The notes beneath the pieces were generated by a model that saw only the letters and a program-made list of their open reading frames with translations, searched no databases and was not told the DNA's origin. From Sepioteuthis lessoniana (taxonomy: Eukaryota > Mollusca > Cephalopoda > Myopsida > Loliginidae), in contig OY757904.1 in assembly GCA_963585895.1 (NCBI GenBank), forward strand, positions 90,311,168 through 90,375,167: a DNA stretch of 64,000 nucleotides, in the 5' to 3' direction. Positions 1-13,645 of the stretch are shown here, piece after piece (the first letter of the stretch is position 1; every line of letters starts with the position of its first letter). A program made the position numbers and the translations under genes.

Positions 1-6
1 CGAGCA

Positions 7-7
<1 letters not shown>

Positions 8-54
<47 letters not shown>

Positions 55-158
55 GCATGTATATATATGTGTGTATCTGTTTATATATGTATATATATAT
101 ATATGTATATATATATATGCATGTATATATGCATGTATATATATATATTTGTGTATCT
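8..158. repeat. (TA)n microsatellite grading into TA/TG/CATG repeat
   Basis: Nearly pure TA dinucleotides to about position 46, then interrupted TA/TG with GCATGTAT steps to about 158. The open frames through it encode only Tyr/Ile/Val/Cys strings and are not genes. Confidence 0.95.
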
Positions 159-252
159 GCTTTCTCTCTGTGTGTATTTGTACGTGTGAACGTCCTTTGT
201 ACACAACCAGACGTAAAACATATTTTTAATTCAATCGTTAGTTTAGATATTC

Positions 253-258
253 TTTATT
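253..258 (-). terminator. Candidate polyadenylation signal for the GPCR gene
   Basis: The plus strand reads TTTATT, which is AATAAA on the minus strand, about 315 bases beyond the GPCR stop codon. If used, the 3'UTR would contain the (CA)n/(TA)n tract at 305-423. In such AT-rich DNA the hexamer could easily be chance, and a cDNA 3' end would be needed to decide. Confidence 0.25.
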
Positions 259-299
259 TCACTGCAGTTTAAATGTCAATGCCTTTTAATATAATCTAA

Positions 300-425
<126 letters not shown>

Positions 426-572
426 AACTGAGTGCTGTCCACTATTATTCTCTGATCAGAACATCAATTTGTGTCATTCATTCGAAATAACATTTTTTGA
501 TCAATATCTATTTCTGTTCTTACTTTAATGGTCCTGCTGTTTTGTTATTGTCAGATTGGTGGTCTCGTTTTT

Positions 573-1778
573 TCATACACAGTTAAATATTCTTTTCATG
601 TCTTTTCTAAATACAGGATTCATAAATGCATAAATAGCCGGATTGGCTACATTGTACAGGAAATACATATAGAAAATGAGTCGATTTGCTGGAAGGACTT
701 GATGCGCAATCAACCAGCCTGGCAGGAAGGCAATGACAAACACTAGCGTGACGACAAAGAGCATTCCAGCAATTTTTAGGTTCGATGACTGATTCTTTTC
801 TTTGGCTTTGTCATGTTTGCGCTGCGTTCGTTTAGATACCCCGTCTTTTCCATTTTTGATCGTATCTTTCTTGCTTGTCTTGACAGCCACGCTGGTGTCA
901 TTGTTGGCATGATTATCAATGGCTGTAACTTGGGTGGCCTCAGGAGGAGACGGGTTAGAATACTTGGCCTTTTGTCGCCAGGAGCGCTTCAGAACAACAA
1001 ATCTCATGATGAGTGCATACAGAACGGCAATTATAATGAAAGAAACGAGAAAAAGAAAGGAGTAGAATTTCTGGTAGGCCATTCTAATTGATCTGCTAAT
1101 AATAATGACGTTGGGACCGCAGATTCCAGTATACCGATACTCGGATGGTGTCCTTATCGACACGACCTGATGTGTTGAGTAATCTGAGGTTGCACGTTCG
1201 TTCATTCCATCAAATGAGAAATCGTCAATAGCTGTGGCGTTAAAGACGCTGTTGAAATCATACATTCCATGCATTAGACTGGTAAAAATACCCAGACTCG
1301 TTGCGAATAAGCCGAGCACACAGATGAGAATCTTTGCTCTTTTGACGGTCATTACTCCAAGGAAAGGATGACAAATGCAAAAGTACCGATCAACTGCTAT
1401 AGCCACCATGATAAACATTGAAAAAGGAACGTTGAACGTAATCAGAAAGAAATACATTTTGCAAAGACCGTCATAAACAATTCTAAAGTTGATGAACTCC
1501 ATAGTTATCGTAAACGGAATGATCAACAAGCATGTCAACAAGTCGACAATGGCGAGACTTATAATGAAGATAGTTGATATGGCTTTATCTTTTTTATTTG
1601 AGTAGATGTAAACAACAATAGCGTTGCCCACACTGCCGACTATAGAAAACGTTAACAGTTGGATGAAGACTGCATAGATGATCCATTCGTATTCACCAGA
1701 TAGAGTATTCGAGATGGTCACGTTAGATTTAGGCATCAGGCGTTCCTGTTCTGGGACTCCGGTAGCTGCATTTTCCAT
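573..1778 (-). CDS. Rhodopsin-class (class A) G protein-coupled receptor, orphan; single coding exon
   Basis: 401 residues, uninterrupted, with seven hydrophobic segments at about 33-57, 69-91, 106-128, 150-170, 238-263, 337-359 and 366-386. Class A marks seen directly: GN (51-52) in TM1; LAIVD (75-79) in TM2; Cys106 at the top of TM3 and Cys220 in extracellular loop 2, the usual disulfide pair; DRY (130-132) followed by CICHP; and NPAIY (379-383) in TM7. N-glycosylation sequons lie in the N-terminus (NVT, 19-21) and in loop 2 (NAT, 180-182). Loop 2 is long, about 65 residues. Intracellular loop 3 (about 264-331) is Lys/Ser-rich and polar. TM6 has FLPGW (351-355) instead of CWxP, and the tail after TM7 is only about 15 residues, with Cys400 as a possible palmitoylation site. 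It should be a plasma-membrane receptor signalling through heterotrimeric G proteins. The ligand cannot be assigned; a peptide or amine ligand is plausible. The ATG follows a splice acceptor, so upstream non-coding exons are expected. Confidence 0.93.
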   Translation of the reverse strand: MENAATGVPEQERLMPKSNVTISNTLSGEYEWIIYAVFIQLLTFSIVGSVGNAIVVYIYSNKKDKAISTIFIISLAIVDLLTCLLIIPFTITMEFINFRIVYDGLCKMYFFLITFNVPFSMFIMVAIAVDRYFCICHPFLGVMTVKRAKILICVLGLFATSLGIFTSLMHGMYDFNSVFNATAIDDFSFDGMNERATSDYSTHQVVSIRTPSEYRYTGICGPNVIIISRSIRMAYQKFYSFLFLVSFIIIAVLYALIMRFVVLKRSWRQKAKYSNPSPPEATQVTAIDNHANNDTSVAVKTSKKDTIKNGKDGVSKRTQRKHDKAKEKNQSSNLKIAGMLFVVTLVFVIAFLPGWLIAHQVLPANRLIFYMYFLYNVANPAIYAFMNPVFRKDMKRIFNCV

Positions 1779-1830
1779 TCTGAAAAGAAGTGAAAAAGAT
1801 ATTTTGAAACAAAAAATAAACTAACGTAAC
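1779..1830 (-). other. 3' splice site (intron acceptor) one base before the GPCR start codon
   Basis: On the minus strand a T-rich tract ending CTTCTTTTCAG (AG at 1780-1781) is followed by a single A and then ATGG. This is a textbook acceptor and implies an intron in the 5'UTR, with the coding region opening at the first ATG of the second or later exon. The upstream exon and promoter cannot be located. Confidence 0.65.
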
Positions 1831-2348
1831 CATTAAAAAGTTATGCTGTTACTGTAATTAATTTCGTGCTTTCTTAAAGAAAAAATAGTGTTATTCTTAT
1901 ATTTATTTTGGAAATGGACAAAAATTACCTATTGGGAGATAGCTTTCTCTTCGTAAACGAATATCGCTTAAATCTTTTTTATTCTTTAAAGGCATTTGAG
2001 AAAGGGACCCCCCTTGACGTAGGGGCTAATGTTCTGGACTGTGACAGCTTAGTGAGTTCTAATTTCAGTCGTGCTGATATATTCCCTTGCAAAAGGTATT
2101 AACTCCTTTATCCTCCACAACTCTGTATTAAATAGTAACGCTACCGTTTTAATAAAAGGATGGTTTTGGTATTAAATAAACTATGACTGATTTACCTTGA
2201 AACAAACCCAAACAAAACCGAGCACTTGATCTGTTTCTGAAATTAAGAAGTTTGATGCTATCGGCGGTAAAATATATCAACAGCGTATTTCACTATATTA
2301 AGCTTTAATTTTGAATGACTCCCTAAAAACACTTCTTTCATTTATTGA

Positions 2349-2429
<81 letters not shown>

Positions 2430-4010
2430 TGCCTTTCTGGGAAGAGTAAAATGAAAAAAGAAATGCAGATGTTAAAATCTTTGTTAACGTGCTTTCAATC
2501 AATATTTGCAATAAAATATTTACGGCATATATTCTGCATGCATGCAGAAATGCCGTTTTCCAAATGTGAAATTTCCTTTTTTTTTTTTTTTTAGCTATTA
2601 TTTGATCTATTTAAATTTGACTTTCGATATAAAAAATAAACGAATGTCACTCATTAGATATTCTGATAATTCAAAAACACTCAAAGATACTACAACAAAA
2701 GTAAAGAAATTTTCAAAAATACAGAACGTTAAAAAGATTTTGAAATTTACCAACAAATCTCATTTCTATTAAACTCTTGAATTATACTAGACTTTAACTA
2801 CACCCGATTATATGTATCTTTTATTGTTAAATTAATATATTTGAAAAAATGTCATATGATAGTTATGGAAATCAATGTGAAATATTTGGAGACAAAGCAA
2901 TAATGGTCAAAAGAAATGATTAAATGAAATAATATTTAATGATTCGATTTTAAACGTTCATTAATATTCTTTCGTTAAAGTAAATTAGTTATTATAAACG
3001 TCCATCATATTGAATTTGCATTTCGTTGATCAAGCCAACAATAAGTCATTATTTGTGTTTAATTGCAATTGTATCAATACAGCTTTTAAAATTATTTTCA
3101 TAGATTTTGAGTTTTAAAAAATTAAAGAAAAATTTTTGAGTCTCATGACCTCCTCAATAAATAATTTCATTACACAATTTTCTTTGCACTACTTGAACTA
3201 ATTAAAATATATCTGTAAAATGTTGCGATTAAATGTAAATTTAAGAATTTTAAACTTTGTTTTTTTAACTCATTACAAAACATGAACTAAAAATACAATT
3301 ATAATAATTAAGGAATTATTGTAAATATATGCATGCATGCAAACTTGATAAATAACATGTTCTACATATTCATTTAAATATCTCATATTTTAAAAACATA
3401 GATAATTTAAAAAAAAAAAAAGAAGAAAAGAAACTAAAACTCGTTGCCAATTATTCAAGCCATGGCCTCAGCGTTAATTCTTTAATATAACTTCCTTTTA
3501 CGCCTTTTATTTTCTGTGTCTTTTATTTATTTATTTATTCTGTTTTCCCGTTTATACCTTTTTTATCAGCAATAATTTCTGATGATGAAATCAGATTTCT
3601 TATTTATTATTTCCAATTTCAAATACACTCTCATACCTTCATTTTGTAGTTGAAATACTTGCGTTCATATGAAAACCTAGATTTAATTTGATTTCTTGCC
3701 TCTAAAGATGGATAACACACGTACATCCTATTCGACAAATCTTTCTCTCAATTTACTGCAGAACTCCGGCCTTCCTCACGGCCTTTAAGATATGCCGAGT
3801 GATATGCTGTACTTTGTCACGATATTTCATGAGATGTAGGTAGACAGTTTAAAATCAAAGTTATCTTTTTCCTAGACTAGTCTCCCGACCAAGTCTGCTC
3901 TATTGTATTCCGAGCTAAATGAAAAAGGATGAATTTCAACTTTTTTCTTGGAACATTAGTGCGAAGTGAACATTATTTGAATTTGGCTTGCTGATTCCAT
4001 TTTTAACACC
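1831..4010. other. AT-rich non-coding sequence upstream of the GPCR exon
   Basis: No supported gene. Likely GPCR intron or 5' flank. It holds a (TA)n tract (2353-2427), poly-A/T runs and many short A/T-rich words. The short open frames at 1908-2102 and 2542-2772 show no domain or motif. A short TTTA run sits near 3525-3540. Confidence 0.6.
2353..2427. repeat. (TA)n microsatellite
   Basis: About 37 uninterrupted TA units. Confidence 0.97.
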
Positions 4011-4018
4011 CGTTACGC

Positions 4019-4020
<2 letters not shown>

Positions 4021-4086
<66 letters not shown>

Positions 4087-4174
4087 AAAAAATATACATA
4101 TGCATATATATATATATACGTATATATATATATATGTATACATTTACTAATCTATATCTATATATATATTTATT

Positions 4175-4232
<58 letters not shown>

Positions 4233-4234
4233 TA

Positions 4235-4270
<36 letters not shown>
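4021..4270. repeat. (CA)n then interrupted (TA)n microsatellite
   Basis: 31 CA units (4021-4082), a short A-rich bridge, then interrupted TA repeats to about 4270. The open frame crossing it encodes only TH and YI repeats. Confidence 0.96.
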
Positions 4271-4271
<1 letters not shown>

Positions 4272-4330
4272 TAACAACTCAGCACGAGTAGAATGCGACA
4301 CAAGGTTAATTCTAAAGGGAGTTTAACAAG

Positions 4331-4860
4331 CTTGAATTCAGAATTTTTCTTTTACTGGACCGATTTCCTACTGCATCTCTTCAGAGGGATAAGACCTTTC
4401 CCAACGAGAGGCCTAGATATGAAACTAAATCATTTGATGCTAAGGTTCCAGCCCTGGAACTTTGGGAAATGTGGAGTACCTTTTCATTGCCATCACTCCC
4501 TGGTCTACTCTGACCCGGATTGATAGTTCCTGTTAGTAAGAGTCAAATAGAAATATCTAACCATGTCCATACTTGAAACCATTTAGCTGTGTGTAAACAA
4601 ATGACTGTTAAATTGAATTATTAATATTACATAACAATACTTGAAATCATTTAACTACGTGGGAATAAAACTATTAGTGTTAGATGACAATACCTGAAAC
4701 CATTTAAATGTGTACACATGTATGATTTTAAAATTGTTACCTAAAACCATTCTTATACAAATCATATATATCTAATATATTTATGTATAAACAGGATTTA
4801 GCATTAAATATCCTACAAGGGTTGATATGCCATAAAACACAACCAACCAACAAACCTATT
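4331..4860 (+). mobile_element. SINE-like dispersed repeat with internal tandem units, copy 1
   Basis: The head (about 4375-4550) shares ordered blocks with copies at 51836-52160 (reverse) and 60862-61465: AGAGGGATAAGACC, CAACGAGAGG, AAGGTTCCAG, TTCATTGCCATC and a TCTACTCTGACC-like block. The body (about 4555-4760) is roughly three diverged units built on TTGAAACCATTTA...GTGTTAGAT. The 3' end is GTTGATATGCCATAAAACAC followed by AACC-type repeats (about 4820-4857), and the same 3' end recurs at 59160. This is the structure of a short non-autonomous retroposon. A tRNA-derived origin is likely but the A/B boxes are not clear here. Confidence 0.7.
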
Positions 4861-4889
4861 GCCTCCTAACATATATTGTGGGCATATAG

Positions 4890-4890
<1 letters not shown>

Positions 4891-4918
<28 letters not shown>
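4891..4918. repeat. (CA)n microsatellite
   Basis: 12 CA units followed by a few TA. It cuts into the left end of the LTR element that follows. Confidence 0.95.
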
Positions 4919-4921
<3 letters not shown>

Positions 4922-4975
4922 TTATTAAGTTGTTTATCAATTATTTTCTTTTCCTGTTATACATATGTGAGTGTT

Positions 4976-5160
4976 ACAAAAGTGGCGACGAAGAAACTAA
5001 AAAAATCTATTTACCACTTTACAAAAGTGGCGACAAGGAAACTAAAAAAAATCATAAATAAATATTTGCCACTTTACAAAGTGTCAATGAAGTATTCGCA
5101 GTAACGTACGCGAGGAAACAAAAAAATATTTTCCACTTCACATAAGTGACGACATATTCT
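4976..5160 (+). repeat. Tandem repeats covering the LTR-element primer-binding/leader region
   Basis: Units start at 4976, 5021, 5076 and 5140 with ACAAAAGTGGCGAC or decayed versions. The first three continue through GAAACTAAAAAAA-like sequence to CCACTTT. Each junction is a small inverted repeat, for example CCACTTT-ACA-AAAGTGG. TGGCGAC directly after the LTR is where the primer-binding site of such elements lies. Confidence 0.75.
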
Positions 5161-5249
5161 CAGGACTATAGATAAATAACCAGACGGGGTAATTCAAAGA
5201 CTAATGTACGAAATATTTTGTACACTATAGAAAAATGGGAGAATAAAAA

Positions 5250-6300
5250 AAAAACATAATGATTCAAATGTTGGCCCTACAAAAGCAACAGCAGAAATAA
5301 CTAAGACAACAGTAGTAACAACAAAAGCAACAATAGTATCAACAATTAAAATTACAAAAATAACAACAAAAAACTTTTGGAATTGTTACTTAATAAAAGT
5401 GTCGAAAAGGAAGAAATAATGCCAAATTCATTCACTCCAGTTGTTGTCGCCAATTCAATTAACAAATTCGTAAGCAATTCAGATGATGAAACGACATTTC
5501 CAGCTTATTACAGAAGATAAAAAGAGATGTTCAAAAGGGATTGTTTGCATTGGTATGATGAGAAGAAAGTTCACTTAGTAAGAAAATTATCCCAGCACGA
5601 AAAATTCGTAAATTTTATTTTGCCCAAAAAACAGGTAAGATAAATTTTGATAGAACTGTATTAAAGCAATCGAAGATTTTTGGTGATAGAAATTCGTTAT
5701 TCAACACACGTTGGCAATGTCTTAACTCAGTAAAGTAAAGTTTTTGTCTCTTATGCAGGAGTTGTAAATCGGGAATGCGAGAAATCTAAATTAAATAAAT
5801 TAACACTGGATTTATTTAAATACCTAATATTTGTACAAGGTTTAACTGCTAATAAGGATGCGGGAATAAAGTTAAGGAAACTTGCTATATTGAAAATGGG
5901 CCAAAGTAACTCTACTGAAGATAAGCGAAAGAGTCTCAACGCATTATGAATAGAAAACTCGATACCACAAAGATTGAAGAAAGAGACATTTCACATGTGC
6001 ATAACGTTCGACAATTCAAGAAAAAAGAATATAGACCTTTTTTAACTCCTGACAAAGCATTTAAAAAAAACTATAGACGTTTTTCAAATCCCAATAAAAC
6101 TTTCAAAAAACCTTTTTAACTCCTAATAAAACTTTTTAAAAAGACGATAGACCTCCACTTCATTGCCTAATACTTGTCGCTATTGTTGAGGAAAGCATTT
6201 TAAAAGTAATTGTTTTTTGCAAGAACAAAAAATGCTACGAATATGATAGGTTTGATCACAAAGGTACTCATTGTAAATACCAAAAATGGAAAAGATAGAA
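5250..6300 (+). pseudogene. Ty3-type gag relic with mutated zinc knuckle
   Basis: Frameshifted and stop-riddled. Readable parts include a Gln-rich start, YLIFVQGLTANKDAGIKLR (about 5820-5880; the matching Gag part is usually an F(I/V)xGLxxxxx(I/V)R block), and a nucleocapsid knuckle at 6233-6274. The knuckle reads C-Y-E-Y-D-R-F-D-H-K-G-T-H-C, i.e. CX2CX4HX4C with the second Cys replaced by Tyr. Gag normally forms the retrotransposon particle and packages RNA; this copy is dead. Confidence 0.65.
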
Positions 6301-6419
6301 CGTACATAAACATGGTAGATACATGTTGTAAAGTCAAAAAACAAAGGAGAAATTAACAAAACTTTGTAAGTGTCATTAACTGAGCTAGAAATGTCTCAAA
6401 AGAGGAATCTTTTTTTCGT

Positions 6420-7140
6420 AAAAACTAATAATGTAAAAATAAAATTACAACTAGATACAGGGTCTGATGTCACCATCATCAATGAACAAACCTGGAGAAA
6501 AATGAGGAAACCCAGGTTGTAACTTCTAAAAAAATTGCTCATGGAGTTTCCAGACAGAAATTGAACTTTTTGGATGAATTCACCTGCAACATTTCTTTCA
6601 TTGACAAAACTAAAAAAGCGGTTGTGTTTGTATTGAAGAATACAGCTAATTTAATTGGAATAGATTGGATTGTATTATTAGATCTGTGGAGATCCTACTT
6701 AATTCCTCCTGCAACAAAATATTGTTAACGCCAGTGTTGATACGGTGACTAAAAAATTAAAGAATGAATTAAATACAAGCTTCCCCGAAGGTCTGGGCAT
6801 GTACACAAAACAAAAGTTAAATTGGAAGTAAAAAAAAAAGCGTAACACCGGTTTTTAAACCAAAAAGGAAAGTACCTTTTACCATGTTAGAAGCAATTAA
6901 TAAGGGATTGGAAAAACGAGAGAAATTAGGGGTAATATAAAAAATAGACTCTTTTGAAGGGGCATCACCGACATTTTACATTAAAAAAGAAGTAAAATTC
7001 ACGTATGTGCTGACTTTTTCAACTGGGTAAAATGAAAGTTTGAAACAATATAACTACTCGTTACCAAGTCCAGAAGAAATATTTGCCCAATTAAATGGTA
7101 GTAATTTTTTTCTAAGTTGGATACTCTATCAAGGGAAGAT
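6420..7140 (+). pseudogene. Ty3-type protease and truncated reverse transcriptase relic
   Basis: The aspartic protease active site LDTGSDVTIINEQTW is near 6451-6495. RT N-terminal motifs follow in shifting frames: FKPKRKVPFTML (about 6855-6890), EKREKLGVI (about 6910-6938), FYIKKE (about 6974) and SLPSPEEIFAQLNG (about 7057-7098). The sequence leaves RT at about 7140, before the YxDD box. Several frameshifts and stops make this non-functional. Confidence 0.78.
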
Positions 7141-7184
7141 TTGTTCAAGTTTATTTAGAAACAAATCTTCACACTCCAGAAAAC

Positions 7185-7640
7185 CAGATCTTAGCGTGAA
7201 AGTCTTAAAATAGAAGTGGCTCTGTTGAACACTTCTCAGGTCGAAAATTATTCTTCCAAAGACAATGGTGAAATTAAGGTGCTACAAGAACAAGTGCGGA
7301 TATTAGTGTTAAAAAGAGAACTGCAAGTAACTCGTTGCAGGCAAAATTTTCTGATATTGAAAAGCTGCTTGTGACAAAAAGACTAATCTTCCTCGAAAGC
7401 AAGTTGTTAAACAGAAAGTCTTAAAGAGGCAGAATCTGAAAGTTAGGAAACTTTAAGAGCCGAAGAGAAGGTGTTGAAATTAAAAGAAAGTTTAAAGGAA
7501 AAGGATAAACTTAATTACAAATTGAAAGCTCTGGCTGTGAAAGGCAAAAATAACATGAAGACAGGAAAATACAGGTTGAAAAAGTAACAGAAGAAATACA
7601 GACTTCAGAGGAAGACATCTCAGCGGGGAGGTGTCATATT
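7185..7640 (+). other. Lys/Glu-rich coding relic, unrecognised
   Basis: Broken frames read as charged, helix-prone segments such as RAEEKVLKLKESLKEKDK (about 7458-7510) and GEIKVLQEQVRILVLKREL (about 7270-7325). They look like coiled coil, with no Ty3 domain recognisable. It may be an extra ORF of the element or a captured fragment. Confidence 0.35.
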
Positions 7641-7769
7641 GGAATAAAGTGAGACATTGACGATTAAACACCGATCACCAGTAGACGGAAGTGGCAGGGC
7701 CTCTAGATAATTCAAATAAAGGTACCGTGCTGATTAGCATGGGACATCAGTCGAAAGGACAATTAGTAG

Positions 7770-10060
<2,291 letters not shown>

Positions 10061-10416
10061 AATTATTTACTCCTTTTCGAGTTTTTCACATCAGCGTTAG
10101 CAAATGGTTTTTCACTGGATTCTGAGCGCCAGTAAGTCTCCTCAAGTCTCCAGGACTATTCTCAGTATTCTAGACGATCTCAGTAATACTGCAGTTTGGA
10201 TGGTCTACACTGTCCTCTTATTTTAAAGTTCTACAGCCCTTGAACCAATCACAAATGGTATTACTGTCACTTCCATATTCTACAGTTTTTTCAGTTCCCT
10301 AGCAAGGTGCAGGTACTTATCTTTCTTTTCGCTTTCTTTCAATTTTACTCTGTGGTCAGCCTGGACAGCAAAGTTCACAATTCGGCAAGTTCGTTTTGTT
10401 TTTATTAACTATCACT
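10061..10416 (-). mobile_element. RLE-type LINE relic, copy 1 (3' end only)
   Basis: The minus-strand 3' end (GTGAAAAACTCGAAAAGG then AGTAAATAATT) is at the left. The body codes for the C-terminal segment after the endonuclease (decayed DHRVKLKE...KKLWNMKV-like). It stops inside the IINKKERT part of the endonuclease domain, exactly where the tail of copy 2 starts. It is 5'-truncated and non-coding. Confidence 0.8.
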
Positions 10417-12078
10417 TATTGTTATTATTTACTCTTTTAGAGTTTTTCACAACAGCGTTAGCTGATGATTTTCCACAGGAGTTTAAGTGATAGCAAGTCT
10501 CCTCAAGTCTCCTCAAGTCTCCAGGACTCTTCTCAGTATTTTGGCCGTCTTCGATAATGCTGTCGTTTGGATGGTCTCCACTCGTCCACCAACTTCCAAA
10601 CCCTTCAGACCCTTTAATAATCCTTCAGTCACTGTGCCAAAAGCAATAATCACAATTAGTACAATCGTCACCTTCATGTTTCATTGTTTTTTTCAATTCT
10701 CTAGCAAGGTTGAGGTACTTATCCTTCTTTTCACATTCTTTCAGTTTTATTCTCTGCTCAGTCGGGACAGCAAAGTCGACAATTTGCAAATTCTCTTTTT
10801 TAGTTGATTATTATTAGGTTTGGTCTCCTGGCCGAGACTTGGTGATCCGTGTGTATGTCAAAGTCCCATAGGAGTTTATGCGTGTCATTTTCTAGGACAG
10901 ATTCTGGGTTGTGCATGTACGATTTGTTGGTATGGTCAAATTTAAATTTCTTGCTCATTTCCCAGTGGATCAGCTTGCCCACCCAGGCGTGTCTAGTCTT
11001 GTAGTCTTTCTGTGCTAATTTGCTGCAATCGCTTATTATGTGATGGATGGTTTCAGTTCTGTCACCGCATAGCCAACATTTGCTATTCTGTTGAGTCTCC
11101 CCTTGATATGATTGGTTCTTATGGCGTTGTTTTGCGCTGCCATTAGGAGAGATTCTGTTTCTCTCTAAAGGTTTCCTTTTCTTAGCCACGTCCAGGTTTT
11201 GTCGTGTGTGATGTTGTTTATTAGTCGTTTAAAACGCCCATAGAGTTGTTTTTCTTCCCATTTTTGTTTCCTGGTTATTATCATTCTGTTATCTATCGTG
11301 TTGTCAGTATTGTTTCTGATCAGTCCCTGTTCGTGTTTTTCATGTAGTCTTCAAATCGTTGTATCGATGCGTCAACGCTGTCTTCGATGCTGGCAAGTCC
11401 TCTTCCCCACTCTTTTCTTGATACATATAGTCTGTCAACGTCGTCTCTGTGATATAATGCCTTGTGCATGGTAATTAGTTTTCTAGTCCTTTGGTCCATT
11501 TGTTTAAGTTCATCTCTAGTCCATTTGAGAACGGGTCCCGAGTATCTAACGAGGGTACAGCCCACGTATTTATTCCTTTGATAAGGTTTCTGTCGGAGAG
11601 TTTTGTCTCGAGTAGTTTACTAGTTCTGAGATTTTCTTTTTGAATGTTATCTTTCGTTTGCACTTGTTGATGGTGTCAGCCTCCAAGATTCCCAATGTTT
11701 GTATGCCTCATTTTCTCCGAGCGTTCTAATCTTGTCTTGAGTTGGTTGTTCTATTCCTTCGCTTAGATGTCGTTTGCCACTTTTCATGACGAGCAGGACG
11801 CATTTTTCTATACCAAATTCCATTCCTATGTCTCGACTGTATATTCTAACTGTGGGTTTCCAGTTCTTTTTCATTTTTGGCATATAGTTTGATGTCATCC
11901 ATGAACATTAGGTGATTGATCTTTCTTGCGATTTACTTAGTTTATATCCGGTTGTACATTTTCTGAGTATGTGGTTAAGGGGCATCATGGCAATTATGAA
12001 TAGTAAGGGTGATAGTGCATCTCCTTGGAAAATACCTCTTTGTATTTTTGTTTCAGCCAAGCATTTTCCTCCTGCTGA
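10417..12078 (-). mobile_element. RLE-type (R2-group-like) LINE relic, copy 2
   Basis: Minus strand, 5' to 3': RT downstream of the catalytic box (IYSRDIGMEFGIEKC, about 11795-11840), thumb (VPSLDTRDPFSNG region, ISPNG..), then a CWLCGDRTETIHHIISDC zinc knuckle (about 11030-11085) and restriction-like endonuclease ARRPNLIIIN (about 10800-10830). The Asp of the RPD motif is mutated to Asn. It ends with a TTATTGTTATTATTT-type tail (10417-10430). A zinc knuckle plus PD-(D/E)XK-like domain downstream of RT is the hallmark of RLE-encoding non-LTR elements. Such elements reverse-transcribe their RNA at a nicked chromosomal target. Frameshifts and 5' truncation at about 12078 make it inactive. Confidence 0.85.
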
Positions 12079-13242
12079 AAAGTAAAGGGAAAACCAATGC
12101 TTGTCACTTGATTTTTAGATTCTACTCAAAGATTTTAACGTGAATAAATAAACACAACTTGAGACTACATGTTTAAAAAGATGTTCCAAAATTTTGCAAA
12201 TTCGAACCATAGATTAGCGACCGAAAGAATTCATCCCAAATTTCATATGGAGAGACCACTTAATGATATGGTTTTAAAGCTGGCTAATAAATGCCCTCAA
12301 CTTGTCTTTTTTTTTTTTTCCTTTTCAGAACTTTGGATATTCTGGTTTGTTTTTGATGCATACGAAAATCAACAGCATATAAAATTCATCGACAATATTA
12401 AGTCGATGTTATTTTCATTCAATTATTATGAAATATGTTGCAGAACAAACTTTACTTCATGAGTGTAATTCATAGAATCATGACTCGCTTTTAATAATAC
12501 CACGTGTAATAATTTTCTACTAATATCACTTAACTTTTTCCTGCATTTAATCTACTGTTAAATGGGTAGGATTTTTCTGTAGAATAGAGCATTCGTAGTC
12601 TAATAAACTGTTTTTTGAGCTTTTGAAATATTTTCAGTTACCAGTTTTCTTTATTAATTGATAGAAACAATAAAACAAGACATTTTTTTAAGAGATTAAT
12701 TTTCCCAGTAATAACGAAGAGGTCCATGGTTTTCTCTGCATATTAGTTCAGAGAAAACCACGTGCCTCTTGTTAACGTAAATCTTTTATGATTAAATGCG
12801 TCAAGATTCGATCGCGAGGGGAAAACAAGAAAGAATATTTTCCTTTGCTTAAAATAGAATTGCAAGTCTGATGTACTTAAAGTTGAAGAAAATATTTCTT
12901 TTCTAGCTTGTTGTTAACTGTATGTATCAATCAGGTGAGTAATTTTCAACTTAAAAGGATTTCCGTTTTTTTAATTAAAAATATATCTTGCAAACCAAAC
13001 ATACCAGTATTTTATCATTTCCAAAAGAATATTATACATTACAAACAGGTATTATTAAATATTGTTATTAACAGTATTAAAACTCTGTAACCAAAAATAT
13101 GAATATGTAACAGTCCAATAAGGAGTACAACATTTATATAAATTTATGCAATCTTATTTTTCGTAATAGTTTTAATACTACAACATTTAGAAAGAAATAA
13201 TTTTGATAATATGATATTCCACATTAAATAATAAAATCATGA

Positions 13243-13247
<5 letters not shown>
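12079..13247. other. AT-rich spacer with one short hairpin
   Basis: No supported gene. The 12169-12462 open frame has no motif. The hairpin at 12712-12774 is listed separately. Confidence 0.5.
12712..12774. other. Imperfect hairpin of pre-miRNA size
   Basis: Arms 12717-12738 and 12749-12770 are 22 bases each. They pair with about three mismatches clustered near TCCA/ACGTG, and the loop is CATATTAGTT. TAAC/GTTA extends the stem by 4 bp past a one-base bulge. Size and mismatch pattern fit a miRNA precursor, but no expression evidence is available. Confidence 0.4.

Positions 13248-13645
<398 letters not shown>

Noticed and set aside
813-1091. 92-aa plus-strand open frame
   Set aside because: It is antisense to the GPCR intracellular loop 3 and has no motif.
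1908-2102. 64-aa open frame upstream of the GPCR
   Set aside because: Lies in the presumed 5' intron or flank, on the opposite strand, with no motif.
3988-4326. 112-aa open frame with His-Thr then Tyr-Ile repeats
   Set aside because: Produced entirely by (CA)n and (TA)n tracts.
10487-10807. 106-aa plus-strand open frame
   Set aside because: Antisense shadow of the RLE-LINE C-terminal region on the minus strand.
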